DNA from: Pseudomonadota bacterium
Lineage (GTDB): Bacteria; Desulfobacterota; Syntrophia; Syntrophales; UBA5619
Length of the DNA: 19,352 bases
Direction: 5' to 3'
Assembly (NCBI GenBank): GCA_018896355.1
Contig: JAHIMW010000127.1
Coordinates: forward strand, 1-19,352
Shown in pieces: positions 8,068 through 15,432 of this stretch; position 1 is the first letter of the stretch, and each line of letters starts with the position of its first letter. The notes under the pieces were generated by a model. The model did not search any database and was not told the DNA's origin. It saw only the letters and a program-made list of their open reading frames with translations. Both the position numbers and the translations under genes were made by a program.

Positions 8068-8096
8068 AGCATAGGGAGAACGATTCTGTTTGTCAA
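8068..8096 (-). promoter_or_regulatory. Near-consensus promoter for the DnaQ-like gene
   Basis: On the minus strand TTGACA (8096-8091) is followed after 17 bases by TATGCT (8073-8068). Transcription would start near 8061, giving a leader of about 32 bases before ATG 8029. It lies in the 175-base gap downstream of the permease of importer 2, so the short exonuclease gene need not rely on read-through. Confidence 0.65.
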
Positions 8097-8204
8097 TGAA
8101 ATAATTGCGGCCCAGGAGGGATATGGATCCATCCCTTCTGCCCTCCCATTCCCCCGCGGGTCGAAAGAGGATTTGAAAATTGGGATGATCTTCCAGGAAT
8201 AAAT

Positions 8205-9854
8205 CTATAGGGAGGATGCCAGGTCCTTCCCCGAGACCCGGTTCAGGATGAACAGGGGGATCAGGACGGAGATGATCAGGATCGTTGCGTATGCGGAGGC
8301 CGGGCCGAAGTCGCCGCTTCCGATCCGCTGGAAGATCTCGACGGTCATCGTGGCCCATGGGCCGTAGTACAGGACGATCGTGGAGCTCAGTTCCGCGAGG
8401 GTCGTCACCCACATGATGATCGCCCCGGCGATGATGCCGGGCATCATGATCGGCAGGACCACCCGGATAAAGGAGCGGACCGGCGGCACGCCGAGGTTGA
8501 TCGAGGCCTCCTCGACGGATGGGTCGATCTGCTGGAGAAGGGATGATGTTGTCTTGATCGAATAGGGTGCCTTCCGGATGAAGTAGGCCAGCACGAGGAT
8601 CGTCCAGGTCCCGGTGAGGACGATGATCCCTTTGTTGTAGGTGGCGGCGAGCGCAATGCCCTGGACTGTCCCGGCGATCGCCAGCGGCAGCATGACCAGC
8701 AGGTCGAGCAGGTAGCTCACCGCGCCCCGCTTGCGGACGAGCAGATAGCTCACCACGATCCCGAAAACGATCCCGATCAGGGTTGCGACCGTTGCCAGAA
8801 AAAAGGAGTTGAAGATCGGCCGGGGGGCGATGGTGAAGGCCCGGATGAAGTTCTCCAGGCTGAACTGCCCGAAGTACATGACCGGCCCCTGGGTCTTCGT
8901 GATCGAGGAGACCATGACGACCGCGAAGGGGAAGAGGGCCACAAAGACCACCCCCGCGCAGAAGAACCAGATCAGAAAGGTGGGCAGCGACCGCAGCCTC
9001 TTCACCTCCAGCGGATTCAGGGAGGTCATGGTGTAGTTTTTCCGCTCGACCCAGTATTTCTGGAAGATCGTCAGCCCTAAAGTGATTGCGAGCAGGATCA
9101 TGCTAAGCGCACCTGCCATCGATGGATTTCCCCCCAACTCGCTGATGAATTCGTTATAGGCCTGCACGGAGAGCACCCGGAAATCCTCGCCGATCAGGAC
9201 CGGAACGCCAAAGTTTTCGATGCAGAGGTAGAAGACGACCAGCGCCCCGGAGAGAATGGCCGGTGTGACGACCGGGAGCGTCACGGTGAAGAAGACGCGC
9301 AGGCGCCCCGCACCGAGGTTGGTCGCGGCCTCTTCCAGCGAACGGTCGATCGCGTTTAGCGCCGCGGAGACCATCAGAAAGACGAATGGGAAGAACTGGA
9401 GCGTGAAGACCAGGACGATCCCCTTCCACCCGTAGATGCTGGGAATCTCGATCCCGATGCCGTGGAACATCTTCGCGAAGAGCCCGTTTCTGCCGAGCAG
9501 GATCAGCCAGGCCTCCGCGCCGATGAAGGTGGGGAGGATCAGCGGGAGCGTCCCCAGCGTCCGGATTATGTTCTTTCCGGGAATTCGATAACGGGAGAGG
9601 AAGAAGGCGAACGGGATGCCGATCGCAAGCGCGAAAACGGTCGATAGGGTGCTCACGAAAAGGCTGTTGCGGAGGCAGCGCAGGTAGTAGGGGTAGTGCA
9701 GGAACGTGGCGTAACTCTTCAGCGAAAAGGCGCCGGTCTCCGGGTTCACGAAACTCGCCTTGAAGATGTAGAGGATCGGGTAAAGAACGGCGAAAAAGAG
9801 GATCACGAAGATCGCAACCAGGATGATGTTCCACGCCTGAAAGTATTTGCGCAA
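8205..9854 (-). CDS. ABC importer 2, fused double permease (FbpB-like)
   Basis: A 549-residue inner-membrane protein with about twelve hydrophobic segments in two halves. The first segment is at about residues 8-31 after the basic MRKYFQAW start. EAA-type ATPase-docking loops are LEEAATNLGAGRLRVFFTV (first half) and VEEASINLGVPPVRSFIRV (second half), each followed by the conserved proline. It belongs to the same double-permease class as the importer 1 permease but is shorter and clearly different in sequence, so it is not a recent duplicate. It lies 9 bases after the ATPase gene of importer 2 and is the last transporter gene in that operon. The start at 9854 is supported by GGGG just upstream on the minus strand. 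Confidence 0.88.
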   Translation of the reverse strand: MRKYFQAWNIILVAIFVILFFAVLYPILYIFKASFVNPETGAFSLKSYATFLHYPYYLRCLRNSLFVSTLSTVFALAIGIPFAFFLSRYRIPGKNIIRTLGTLPLILPTFIGAEAWLILLGRNGLFAKMFHGIGIEIPSIYGWKGIVLVFTLQFFPFVFLMVSAALNAIDRSLEEAATNLGAGRLRVFFTVTLPVVTPAILSGALVVFYLCIENFGVPVLIGEDFRVLSVQAYNEFISELGGNPSMAGALSMILLAITLGLTIFQKYWVERKNYTMTSLNPLEVKRLRSLPTFLIWFFCAGVVFVALFPFAVVMVSSITKTQGPVMYFGQFSLENFIRAFTIAPRPIFNSFFLATVATLIGIVFGIVVSYLLVRKRGAVSYLLDLLVMLPLAIAGTVQGIALAATYNKGIIVLTGTWTILVLAYFIRKAPYSIKTTSSLLQQIDPSVEEASINLGVPPVRSFIRVVLPIMMPGIIAGAIIMWVTTLAELSSTIVLYYGPWATMTVEIFQRIGSGDFGPASAYATILIISVLIPLFILNRVSGKDLASSL

Positions 9855-9863
9855 AGCGGCCCC

Positions 9864-10934
9864 CTAATCCCGGATCACGAGCGGACGGTCCGGCGGCAAC
9901 TGGTACCAGAGGGTTTCTCCGTCTTTCCGGATATCTCCCTCGTCGGGATCGTGGACCTCGATGACGACGGGCTTCCCTCCCGGGCCGGAGATGCGGTATC
10001 GAATCATGGAGCCCAGGAAGGTGCTGCTCAGGACCGTCCCCGGAAGGATGTTTGCACCCCCGTCCCGGGGGCCCGCGACGACACGGATCCACTCAGGACG
10101 AACCGACAGGGTGATCCGCGGCCCGGAAGGTTTTTCGCCTCGGAGGGAGAATCTCTGTCCGTCGGTTTCCGCTGCGATCCGGGAATGATCCTCGTCCCAG
10201 CCCGTTACGTCCATTTCGATGATGTTGCTGCTCCCCATGAACTCCGCGGCAAACCGGCTCTCCGGCCGGTAGTAAATCTCGGCGGGCGCGCCGACCTGTT
10301 CCAGGCGGCCGCGGTTAAGGATCGCGATCCGGTCGGAGACGGCCATCGCCTCCTCCTGGTCGTGGGTCACGTAGATCGTGGTGATGCCGAGTTCCTTCTG
10401 TATCCGCCGGATCTCCTCGCGCATGTTCACCCGGAGCTTTGCGTCGAGGTTGGAGAGGGGTTCATCCATCAGCAGGATCTGCGGCGAGATGACGAGCGCC
10501 CGGGCCAGGGCCACCCGCTGCTGTTGTCCACCGCTGAGCTTGCTCGGGGCGCGGTTCTCCAGCCCGTCTAACTGGACGTTTTTGATGATCCGGCCGACCC
10601 GCAGCGCGATCTCCGGCTTCGGGATCTTCCTTGCCCTCAGACCGTAGGCGATGTTGTCGAAGACAGAGAGGTGGGGGAAGAGGGCGTAGTTCTGGAAGAC
10701 CATCCCGGTCTCGCGCCGGTGTGCGGGGATGTGATTGATCAACCGCTCGCCGAAGCGTATTTCGCCCGCGTCGGGATTGTAAAAGCCGGCGATCGTCCGC
10801 AGCAACGTCGTTTTTCCGCAGCCGCTGGGACCGAGGAGGGTGAAAAAATCGCCCTCCCCGATCGTCAGACTGACATTGTCGACGGCTTTGAGCGGCCCGA
10901 ATAATTTGGTGATGTTGGTCAGTTCGACGCGCAT
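9864..10934 (-). CDS. ABC importer 2, ATPase subunit (FbpC/PotA-like)
   Basis: A 356-residue ATP-binding subunit. Motifs are Walker A GPSGCGKTT (35-43), Q-loop Q81 in MVFQNYALFPHLS, signature LSGGQQQR (133-140), Walker B LLMDEP (154-159), D-loop SNLDAK and switch His191 in VTHDQ. The C-terminal third (from about 235, GSSNIIEMDVTG and LSVRPEWIRVV) is a TOBE-type domain. All catalytic residues are intact. It starts 4 bases after the binding-protein stop and is followed 9 bases later by the permease gene. The gene order SBP-ATPase-permease differs from importer 1 (SBP-permease-ATPase), which argues for separate origins. Confidence 0.92.
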   Translation of the reverse strand: MRVELTNITKLFGPLKAVDNVSLTIGEGDFFTLLGPSGCGKTTLLRTIAGFYNPDAGEIRFGERLINHIPAHRRETGMVFQNYALFPHLSVFDNIAYGLRARKIPKPEIALRVGRIIKNVQLDGLENRAPSKLSGGQQQRVALARALVISPQILLMDEPLSNLDAKLRVNMREEIRRIQKELGITTIYVTHDQEEAMAVSDRIAILNRGRLEQVGAPAEIYYRPESRFAAEFMGSSNIIEMDVTGWDEDHSRIAAETDGQRFSLRGEKPSGPRITLSVRPEWIRVVAGPRDGGANILPGTVLSSTFLGSMIRYRISGPGGKPVVIEVHDPDEGDIRKDGETLWYQLPPDRPLVIRD

Positions 10935-10938
10935 GGGC

Positions 10939-11919
10939 CTATTTCGACAGGACGATCTCCTTCCACCTGCCGAGGATCTCCTTTTGGAGAGTATTGGCTT
11001 CCAGCGGATCGAAACTCTTGAGAATCGTGATCTTCTTCAGGGAGGGCAATCCCTCCGTGTCTCCCGCATCGAGACGGGCCGGTCTCCGGGAGAATTTGTG
11101 GAAGATCTCATCGACCACCTTCTTGCTGAGCAGGTAGTCGACGAACTTCTTTGCCTCCTCGGGATGGGGGCAGTTCTTGACGATGCCCGTCCCTTCGGGG
11201 GCAATGAAGGCGCCGTCCGCGGGATAGACGATTTCGACGTTCTTGTCGCCGCCGACGATGTAGCGGTGGGCGGCGTATTCCATCGTGACGCCCAGGGGGT
11301 ATTCCCCGGCGGCGACGCCCTTGTAGATGAGACTGGAGCTGTCGAGGATCTTGGCGTTGGCGATGAGCTTGTTGATACCGTCCCAGCCATAGAGTTTGTG
11401 AATCCCATAAGCCTGGGCGTAGGCCGATCCCGATTTTTCGGGGTTCGCCATGACGATCTTTCCCTTCCACTTCGGATCGAAGAGATCCTTCCAGCTCTTG
11501 GGCATCTCGGTTGCTTTCACGAGGGACTTATTGACCATGATGATCATCACGTGGGCGTTGCTCGCGGTCCAGCGGTTCTCTTTTTCCACGTAACCGGCGG
11601 GGAGAGCCTTCGCCTCGGGGGACTTGTAGGATTGGAAGTTCTCTTTCGCATTTTCCAGGACGGCCACGTCGCCGCTCCAGAAGACGTCGGAGAGAGGTCT
11701 GTCTTTTTCCGCGGCGATCCGCTTCATTGCCTCGCCGGTTCCCATACGGACGGTGGAGACCTTGATGCCGGTCTTCGTCTCAAAACCCTTCGACACCAGG
11801 TCGAGAAGCTCGGACGGGTTGGAGGAGTAGAGGACGACCTCCGCTGCCGAAGCGACGCCGGAGAACACAAAGAAAACGACCAAAAGAACCGTTAGAAACT
11901 TCACCAGGTGTCTGCGCAT
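10939..11919 (-). CDS. ABC importer 2, periplasmic substrate-binding protein (FbpA/AEP-binding-like)
   Basis: A 326-residue exported protein. The signal peptide is clear: MRRHLVK, a hydrophobic core at about 8-20, and a VASA-AEV cleavage site after residue 25. The mature part begins with EVVLYSSNPSELLD, the first strand of the extracellular solute-binding family that includes FbpA/AfuA (Fe3+) and 2-aminoethylphosphonate-binding proteins. Further landmarks are SDVFWSGD (77-84), SWKDLFDPKWKGKIVMANP and the hinge-side stretch YPLGVTMEYAAHRY. No adjacent Tyr-Tyr iron ligands are seen, so the substrate is not assigned. AAGGAGGG (11935-11928) lies eight bases before ATG 11919. It is the first gene of the importer 2 operon and has its own strong promoter. 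Confidence 0.88.
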   Translation of the reverse strand: MRRHLVKFLTVLLVVFFVFSGVASAAEVVLYSSNPSELLDLVSKGFETKTGIKVSTVRMGTGEAMKRIAAEKDRPLSDVFWSGDVAVLENAKENFQSYKSPEAKALPAGYVEKENRWTASNAHVMIIMVNKSLVKATEMPKSWKDLFDPKWKGKIVMANPEKSGSAYAQAYGIHKLYGWDGINKLIANAKILDSSSLIYKGVAAGEYPLGVTMEYAAHRYIVGGDKNVEIVYPADGAFIAPEGTGIVKNCPHPEEAKKFVDYLLSKKVVDEIFHKFSRRPARLDAGDTEGLPSLKKITILKSFDPLEANTLQKEILGRWKEIVLSK

Positions 11920-11971
11920 AAGAATAACCCTCCTTGAAATTTAGTTTCATTTCATGACCCGGAAAAACCAT

Positions 11972-11989
11972 ATACCACGAACCGTGTAT
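11972..11989. repeat. Imperfect inverted repeat in the leader of importer 2
   Basis: ATACCACG (11972-11979) and CGTGTAT (11983-11989) are complementary apart from one bulged C, around an AAC spacer. The repeat lies between the predicted transcription start near 12020 and the ribosome binding site, in the ~100-base leader. It could be an operator for a dimeric repressor or a leader hairpin. No second copy was found at importer 1. Confidence 0.4.
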
Positions 11990-12026
11990 TGGCAAGGTTG
12001 ATAAGGGATTGCTTTTTCACGGTGGG

Positions 12027-12055
12027 AGTATATGAAGAAGGATCTTGTGTGTCAA
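12027..12055 (-). promoter_or_regulatory. Near-consensus sigma70-type promoter for ABC importer 2
   Basis: On the minus strand TTGACA (12055-12050) and TATACT (12032-12027) are separated by exactly 17 bases. The ~22 bases upstream of the -35 box are very A/T-rich (12056-12078) and resemble an UP element. Transcription would start near 12020, about 100 bases before ATG 11919. Confidence 0.75.
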
Positions 12056-12125
12056 TTGAATATTGATTACAAAATATGGGTACGGTATCGGTGATGATGG
12101 AAGGTGTGTATCGGGCCAGGGAAGG

Positions 12126-14273
12126 TCATGCCCGAAGGACGAACAGGGCGTCGGCGACGACGGGCTTTGATCCGGCGATGATGATCGGATTCAGGTCGAT
12201 CTCGGCGATTTCGGGGTGGAGCAGGGCGATCGCGCCCACCGCCTGGAGTATCCCGGCGAGGGTAAGCGCGTCCACAGCGGGAAGGCCGCGGAACTCGCCC
12301 AGAAGCGCCTTCGCCCGGATGTCGGTGAGCATTTCCTCCGCCTCGACGGCGCTGAGGGGCGCCGAACGCATGCACGTATCCTGCAGCGCCTCCGTGAAGA
12401 CGCCGCCGAGGCCGAACAGGACGCAGGGGCCGAAGCCCGGGAAGCGGGTCATCCCGGCGACGAATTCGCGGCCGCCCGCGACCATCTGCTGGATGAGGAC
12501 GGGGGTCGCCTTCCCGGCGGCCTCGCGGACCGACCGGAAGGCTTCGCGGAGGGCCTCTTCCGTCCGGATGTTCAGGGCGATGAGTCCAAGGCCCGACTTG
12601 TGCATGATCTCCCAGGCGCACGCCTTGACGGCGACCGGGAAGCCGATTCCGTTGGCAATTTTTACCGCCTCCTCTTCGATCCGGGCGATCTCCTCCCGGG
12701 TGACCGGAACGCCGTAGACGGCGAGGAGTTCTTTTGCCTGGTGCTCGTCGAGGGCGCGCTGCCCGGCGGCGAGTGCGGCCCGGATGATTCCCGTTGCCGC
12801 AGGGCTGGCCGGAGGCAGGGCGGGTGTCACAATGGGTTTGCGCCGGCGGATTTCAAGGTGGCGCAGAAGCGACGCCATCCCTCGCGCCGCCTTTTCCGGC
12901 GAGTCGAAGACGGAGATGTCATTGTCCATGTACAAGGAAGTGAAGTTGTCCTGCCGCCCGAAGAATGAGGAGACCACCAGCGGGAGATCGTATTTCCGAT
13001 GGAACCCCACAGCGGCATCCATGTCCTTCGCCATCGTTTCAAGAAAGGCTTCGCGCGAAACGTCGCCGATCAGTCCGCGGATGTGGGGATAGACCATCTG
13101 CAGAAAGCCGGAATTCACCGCGCCGTGGAGGATGAGACCGTCCACCTCGCTGCTCTCCATGATGAACTCGGGGATAGTGAGGGCCAGCACCTGCGTATCG
13201 AGGTGGAAGGTGAGATCCACCGGATTGGCGCCGGCGGCATGGGGCGGGATCAGCGGCCGGATCTTAGCCTGAAGGGCGTCTGAGAAGCGGGGGACCGTCA
13301 TGCCTCCCCGATCGGCTGTATCGGAGATGGCCGTTCCCGGCCCTCCGGAGTTGGTAACGACGGCGAGCCGTTTGCCGCGCAGCGGCGGCTGGGTGGCGTG
13401 GACCCAGCCGTGGGCGTAGAGATCCTCGATGGAGTGGCAGCGGATGATCCCGGCCTGCCTGAAGATGCCCTCATAGAGCAGATCCGGGCCGGTGAGCGCC
13501 CCGGTGTGGCTCTGGCCGGACTGGGCGCCTGAGGCTGATCCTCCCACATACTGGGCCAGCACCGGCTTGTGGGGCGTGATCCGCCTGGCGGCTTCGATGA
13601 ACCGCCGGCCGTCGCGGAGTCCCTCGATGTACAGAATGATCGCCTTCGTCTGTTCGTCTTCGCCCAGGTATTCGAGGACGTCGATCATGTCGATATCCGC
13701 CTCGTTTCCGCAACTAACCGCCTTGCTGAATCGGATCCCCCGTTCTTTGAGGTAGGGGAGCGTTTGTGCGACGTAGGTGCCGCTCTGGGATGCGAAGCCG
13801 AGGGCGCCCGGTCTTTTGGGAAGCTCGCCGAGAGTCACATTCAGGGCGGTCCCGGTATTAATAACCCCCATGCAGTTGGGGCCGAGGAAGCGCATACCGG
13901 ATGCTGCGGCAATCTCCTTGAGCCGCTCCTCCTGCTTTCGCCCTGCGTCGCCGGTCTCCCTGAAGCCGGCGCTGATGATGATCGCCCGTTTCGTCCCGAT
14001 CTTCGCGAAATCTTCGAGTACAGGGATGACCTGGTCGGTTGGGACGACGATCAGGGCGAGGTCCGGGGATTCGGGGAGGTCCAGCGGCGAGGCATAGGCC
14101 CTGTGACCGAGGACGATCTTGTCGGTGGGGTGGATGGGATAGAACTTGCCCTGATAACCATCCTTGATCAGAGAGAGGGCTTGCAGGGTTCCCATTTTCA
14201 TTGGATTGTTGCCCGCGCCGGCCGTGGCGACGGATCGCGGGTGCAGCAGCAGATGCAGCGGATTGTCCGGCAT
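12126..14273 (-). CDS. ADP-forming acyl-CoA synthetase (fused alpha-beta, acetate-CoA ligase type)
   Basis: A 715-residue enzyme of the NDP-forming acyl-CoA synthetase family, which interconverts acyl-CoA + ADP + Pi and acid + ATP + CoA through a phosphohistidine. The N-terminal CoA-binding domain (about 1-130) begins LLLHPRSVATAGAGNNPMKMG. A succinyl-CoA ligase-like domain follows, with the phospho-accepting His256 in GQSHTGALTG (253-262). The C-terminal ~215 residues are the ATP-grasp beta part (LDEHQAKELLAVYGVPV, IMHKSGLG, LFGLGGVFTEALQD, EIDLNPII). Order and length fit the single-chain fusion. In fermenting anaerobes and archaea it usually conserves energy from acyl-CoA. The acid is unknown. 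AGGGG (14283-14279) precedes ATG 14273 and a promoter lies at 14355-14327. Its transcript runs towards the importer 2 operon with no evident terminator. Confidence 0.9.
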   Translation of the reverse strand: MPDNPLHLLLHPRSVATAGAGNNPMKMGTLQALSLIKDGYQGKFYPIHPTDKIVLGHRAYASPLDLPESPDLALIVVPTDQVIPVLEDFAKIGTKRAIIISAGFRETGDAGRKQEERLKEIAAASGMRFLGPNCMGVINTGTALNVTLGELPKRPGALGFASQSGTYVAQTLPYLKERGIRFSKAVSCGNEADIDMIDVLEYLGEDEQTKAIILYIEGLRDGRRFIEAARRITPHKPVLAQYVGGSASGAQSGQSHTGALTGPDLLYEGIFRQAGIIRCHSIEDLYAHGWVHATQPPLRGKRLAVVTNSGGPGTAISDTADRGGMTVPRFSDALQAKIRPLIPPHAAGANPVDLTFHLDTQVLALTIPEFIMESSEVDGLILHGAVNSGFLQMVYPHIRGLIGDVSREAFLETMAKDMDAAVGFHRKYDLPLVVSSFFGRQDNFTSLYMDNDISVFDSPEKAARGMASLLRHLEIRRRKPIVTPALPPASPAATGIIRAALAAGQRALDEHQAKELLAVYGVPVTREEIARIEEEAVKIANGIGFPVAVKACAWEIMHKSGLGLIALNIRTEEALREAFRSVREAAGKATPVLIQQMVAGGREFVAGMTRFPGFGPCVLFGLGGVFTEALQDTCMRSAPLSAVEAEEMLTDIRAKALLGEFRGLPAVDALTLAGILQAVGAIALLHPEIAEIDLNPIIIAGSKPVVADALFVLRA

Positions 14274-14326
14274 GAGTTCCCCTTTTTGTGTGACAGATCC
14301 TTGCTGATTCCTAACGAAGCAGCGGC

Positions 14327-14355
14327 ACTATAGGCAATCCGGCGCACCGCGTCAA
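14327..14355 (-). promoter_or_regulatory. Promoter for the ADP-forming acyl-CoA synthetase gene
   Basis: On the minus strand TTGACG (14355-14350) and TATAGT (14332-14327) are separated by 17 bases. The predicted start near 14320 leaves a leader of about 47 bases to ATG 14273. With the terminator at 14476-14508 just upstream, the gene is probably its own transcription unit. Confidence 0.65.
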
Positions 14356-14475
14356 GCCATTATGGCAACTGGAAGGAAGGGTCTATTTTCGGCATGGTTT
14401 TGTCATCCGGCGGCAGCAAGCTTCTTGACAAATTTGCGGATATTCGGTTCATGGCGCCAATCCGGACGGCGCCGC

Positions 14476-14508
14476 AAAAAACCCTCTCCCCGCTCCCGGA
14501 CGGGAACG
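14476..14508 (-). terminator. Probable Rho-independent terminator after the activator gene
   Basis: On the minus strand, about 20 bases after the activator stop codon, a 7-bp stem (14508-14502 with 14497-14491, one G-U pair) closes a 4-base loop. Its G-rich outer part (14490-14482) can pair further with bulges. A run of six T follows (14481-14476). The layout is typical of an intrinsic terminator, though the purine-rich stretch between inner stem and T-run makes it imperfect. Confidence 0.55.
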
Positions 14509-14528
14509 CGAGGTCCCGCATTACGGTT

Positions 14529-15317
14529 TCATGAGGCCATGCCTGCTTCAACGGCGTAGAGTGCGGCGCCGATCGCGCCTGTCAATTGGGGATGTTCGGG
14601 AACGAGCGGCTTTCTTCCGATCATCTCTTCGGTCATGGTGACGAGAAACGGATTGTGGGCCACGACGCCTCCCGTCATGACAACATTTTCCGTAAGGGAC
14701 TCCATTTCCAGGACCCTCTTGATTACGGAGAGGAAAAGGCCTTTGACGATGTCCGGAACTTTTTTCCCCTGCCGGATTTTTTCCAATACCTCCGTAGCCG
14801 AAAAGACGGTGCAGAAACTTCCCAGTTCGACCAGGTTCAGGGATTGCCTGGCCAGGCCGTCCATCTTTTCGAGAGGAATATCCAGGCGGGCGGACATCTC
14901 TTCGAGAAAGGCCCCTGTCCCGGCGGCGCATTTGCGATTCATTTTAAAACCGGTGCGACGGCCCTCACCGTCTAACTTTATAATTTTATTGTCCTGACCG
15001 CCTATATCAATAATGCTTATTTTAAAGGGGAAATAGTGAAAACACCCCTTGCCGTGGCAACTGATTTCTGTCTTTTCCGCTGTGGCGAAGGGAACGTTTC
15101 TTCTTCCGTATCCGGTTGAAATGGAGGCGAATATCTCGTCCCTGGACGCGTTCGCCATCGCGAGTGAAACCTTCAGGCAGTTTTCCGCGGCGGCGCTGAA
15201 ATCGTTCCCTGACCTGGAAACGGCATGCCCTATCAGCTTTTTTGCCGAATCGAGTACGGCAACCTTGGTCCTGGAGGCTCCGATGTCCACGCCGACAAAC
15301 ACGGGTCGAGAATTCAT
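14529..15317 (-). CDS. BadF/BadG/HgdC-type ATPase, activator of 2-hydroxyacyl-CoA dehydratase or benzoyl-CoA reductase
   Basis: A 262-residue protein of the ASKHA-fold activators (HgdC, FldI, BcrA/D), homodimers that hold one [4Fe-4S] cluster between subunits and use ATP to drive single-electron transfer to a partner dehydratase or reductase. Visible motifs are phosphate-1 VGVDIGASRTKVAV (8-21), phosphate-2 IDIGGQDNK (103-111) and the two cluster cysteines, Cys130 in NRKCAAGTGAF and Cys169 in LGSFCTVFSATE. The cysteines are 39 residues apart, as in HgdC. The glycine-rich VVMTGGVVAHNP near the end binds adenosine. Length (about 260) matches the single-subunit HgdC form. No partner dehydratase gene (HgdAB-like) is present in the window, so its target is unknown. 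The ribosome binding site before ATG 15317 is weak. The protein is expected to be cytosolic and oxygen-sensitive. Confidence 0.88.
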   Translation of the reverse strand: MNSRPVFVGVDIGASRTKVAVLDSAKKLIGHAVSRSGNDFSAAAENCLKVSLAMANASRDEIFASISTGYGRRNVPFATAEKTEISCHGKGCFHYFPFKISIIDIGGQDNKIIKLDGEGRRTGFKMNRKCAAGTGAFLEEMSARLDIPLEKMDGLARQSLNLVELGSFCTVFSATEVLEKIRQGKKVPDIVKGLFLSVIKRVLEMESLTENVVMTGGVVAHNPFLVTMTEEMIGRKPLVPEHPQLTGAIGAALYAVEAGMAS

Positions 15318-15350
15318 AGAGGCCTATTTCGGTTCCAAGTTTGTTTATAT

Positions 15351-15400
15351 GAAAATCCTCCCACCCCACCTTTACCAAAGGGGGGTAAGGGGGGATTTTC
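15351..15400. repeat. 50-bp C/G-rich palindromic repeat between ligase and activator genes
   Basis: GAAAATCC (15351-15358) and its complement GGATTTTC (15393-15400) bound a C-rich left arm and G-rich right arm that pair around a short ACC loop near 15374-15376, giving an almost continuous long hairpin. I know this class of C-rich/G-rich palindrome as a dispersed intergenic repeat in Deltaproteobacteria-like genomes, so it is probably a multicopy element. It sits between two minus-strand genes, and the RNA hairpin could attenuate transcription or stabilise the upstream ligase mRNA. It lacks a proper T-run, so I do not call it a classical terminator. Confidence 0.7.
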
Positions 15401-15432
15401 ATGCTTCGTTGAGCCTGCTTCGGGCATGGGTG

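Noticed and set aside
8117..8136. AGGGAT/ATCCCT inverted repeat around GGATCC as a terminator for importer 2
   Set aside because: The stem is only six base pairs with an 8-base loop and no T-run on either strand.
12085..12114. Direct repeat GTATCGG spaced 23 bases upstream of the importer 2 promoter
   Set aside because: Only 7 bases and no third copy; possibly an activator site but too weak to call.
13569..14333. A 254-codon plus-strand frame over the ADP-forming synthetase gene
   Set aside because: Shadow of a gene with an intact phosphohistidine and ATP-grasp motifs; no family resemblance of its own.
14453..14473. Two GGCGCC palindromes nine bases apart as a hairpin or operator
   Set aside because: Each hexamer is itself palindromic and common in GC-rich DNA; no T-run follows and it lies just past the better terminator.
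14360..14551. A 63-codon minus-strand ORF between the activator and the ADP-forming synthetase
   Set aside because: It overlaps the activator 3' end, the terminator and the promoter of the next gene, and shows no family resemblance or ribosome binding site.
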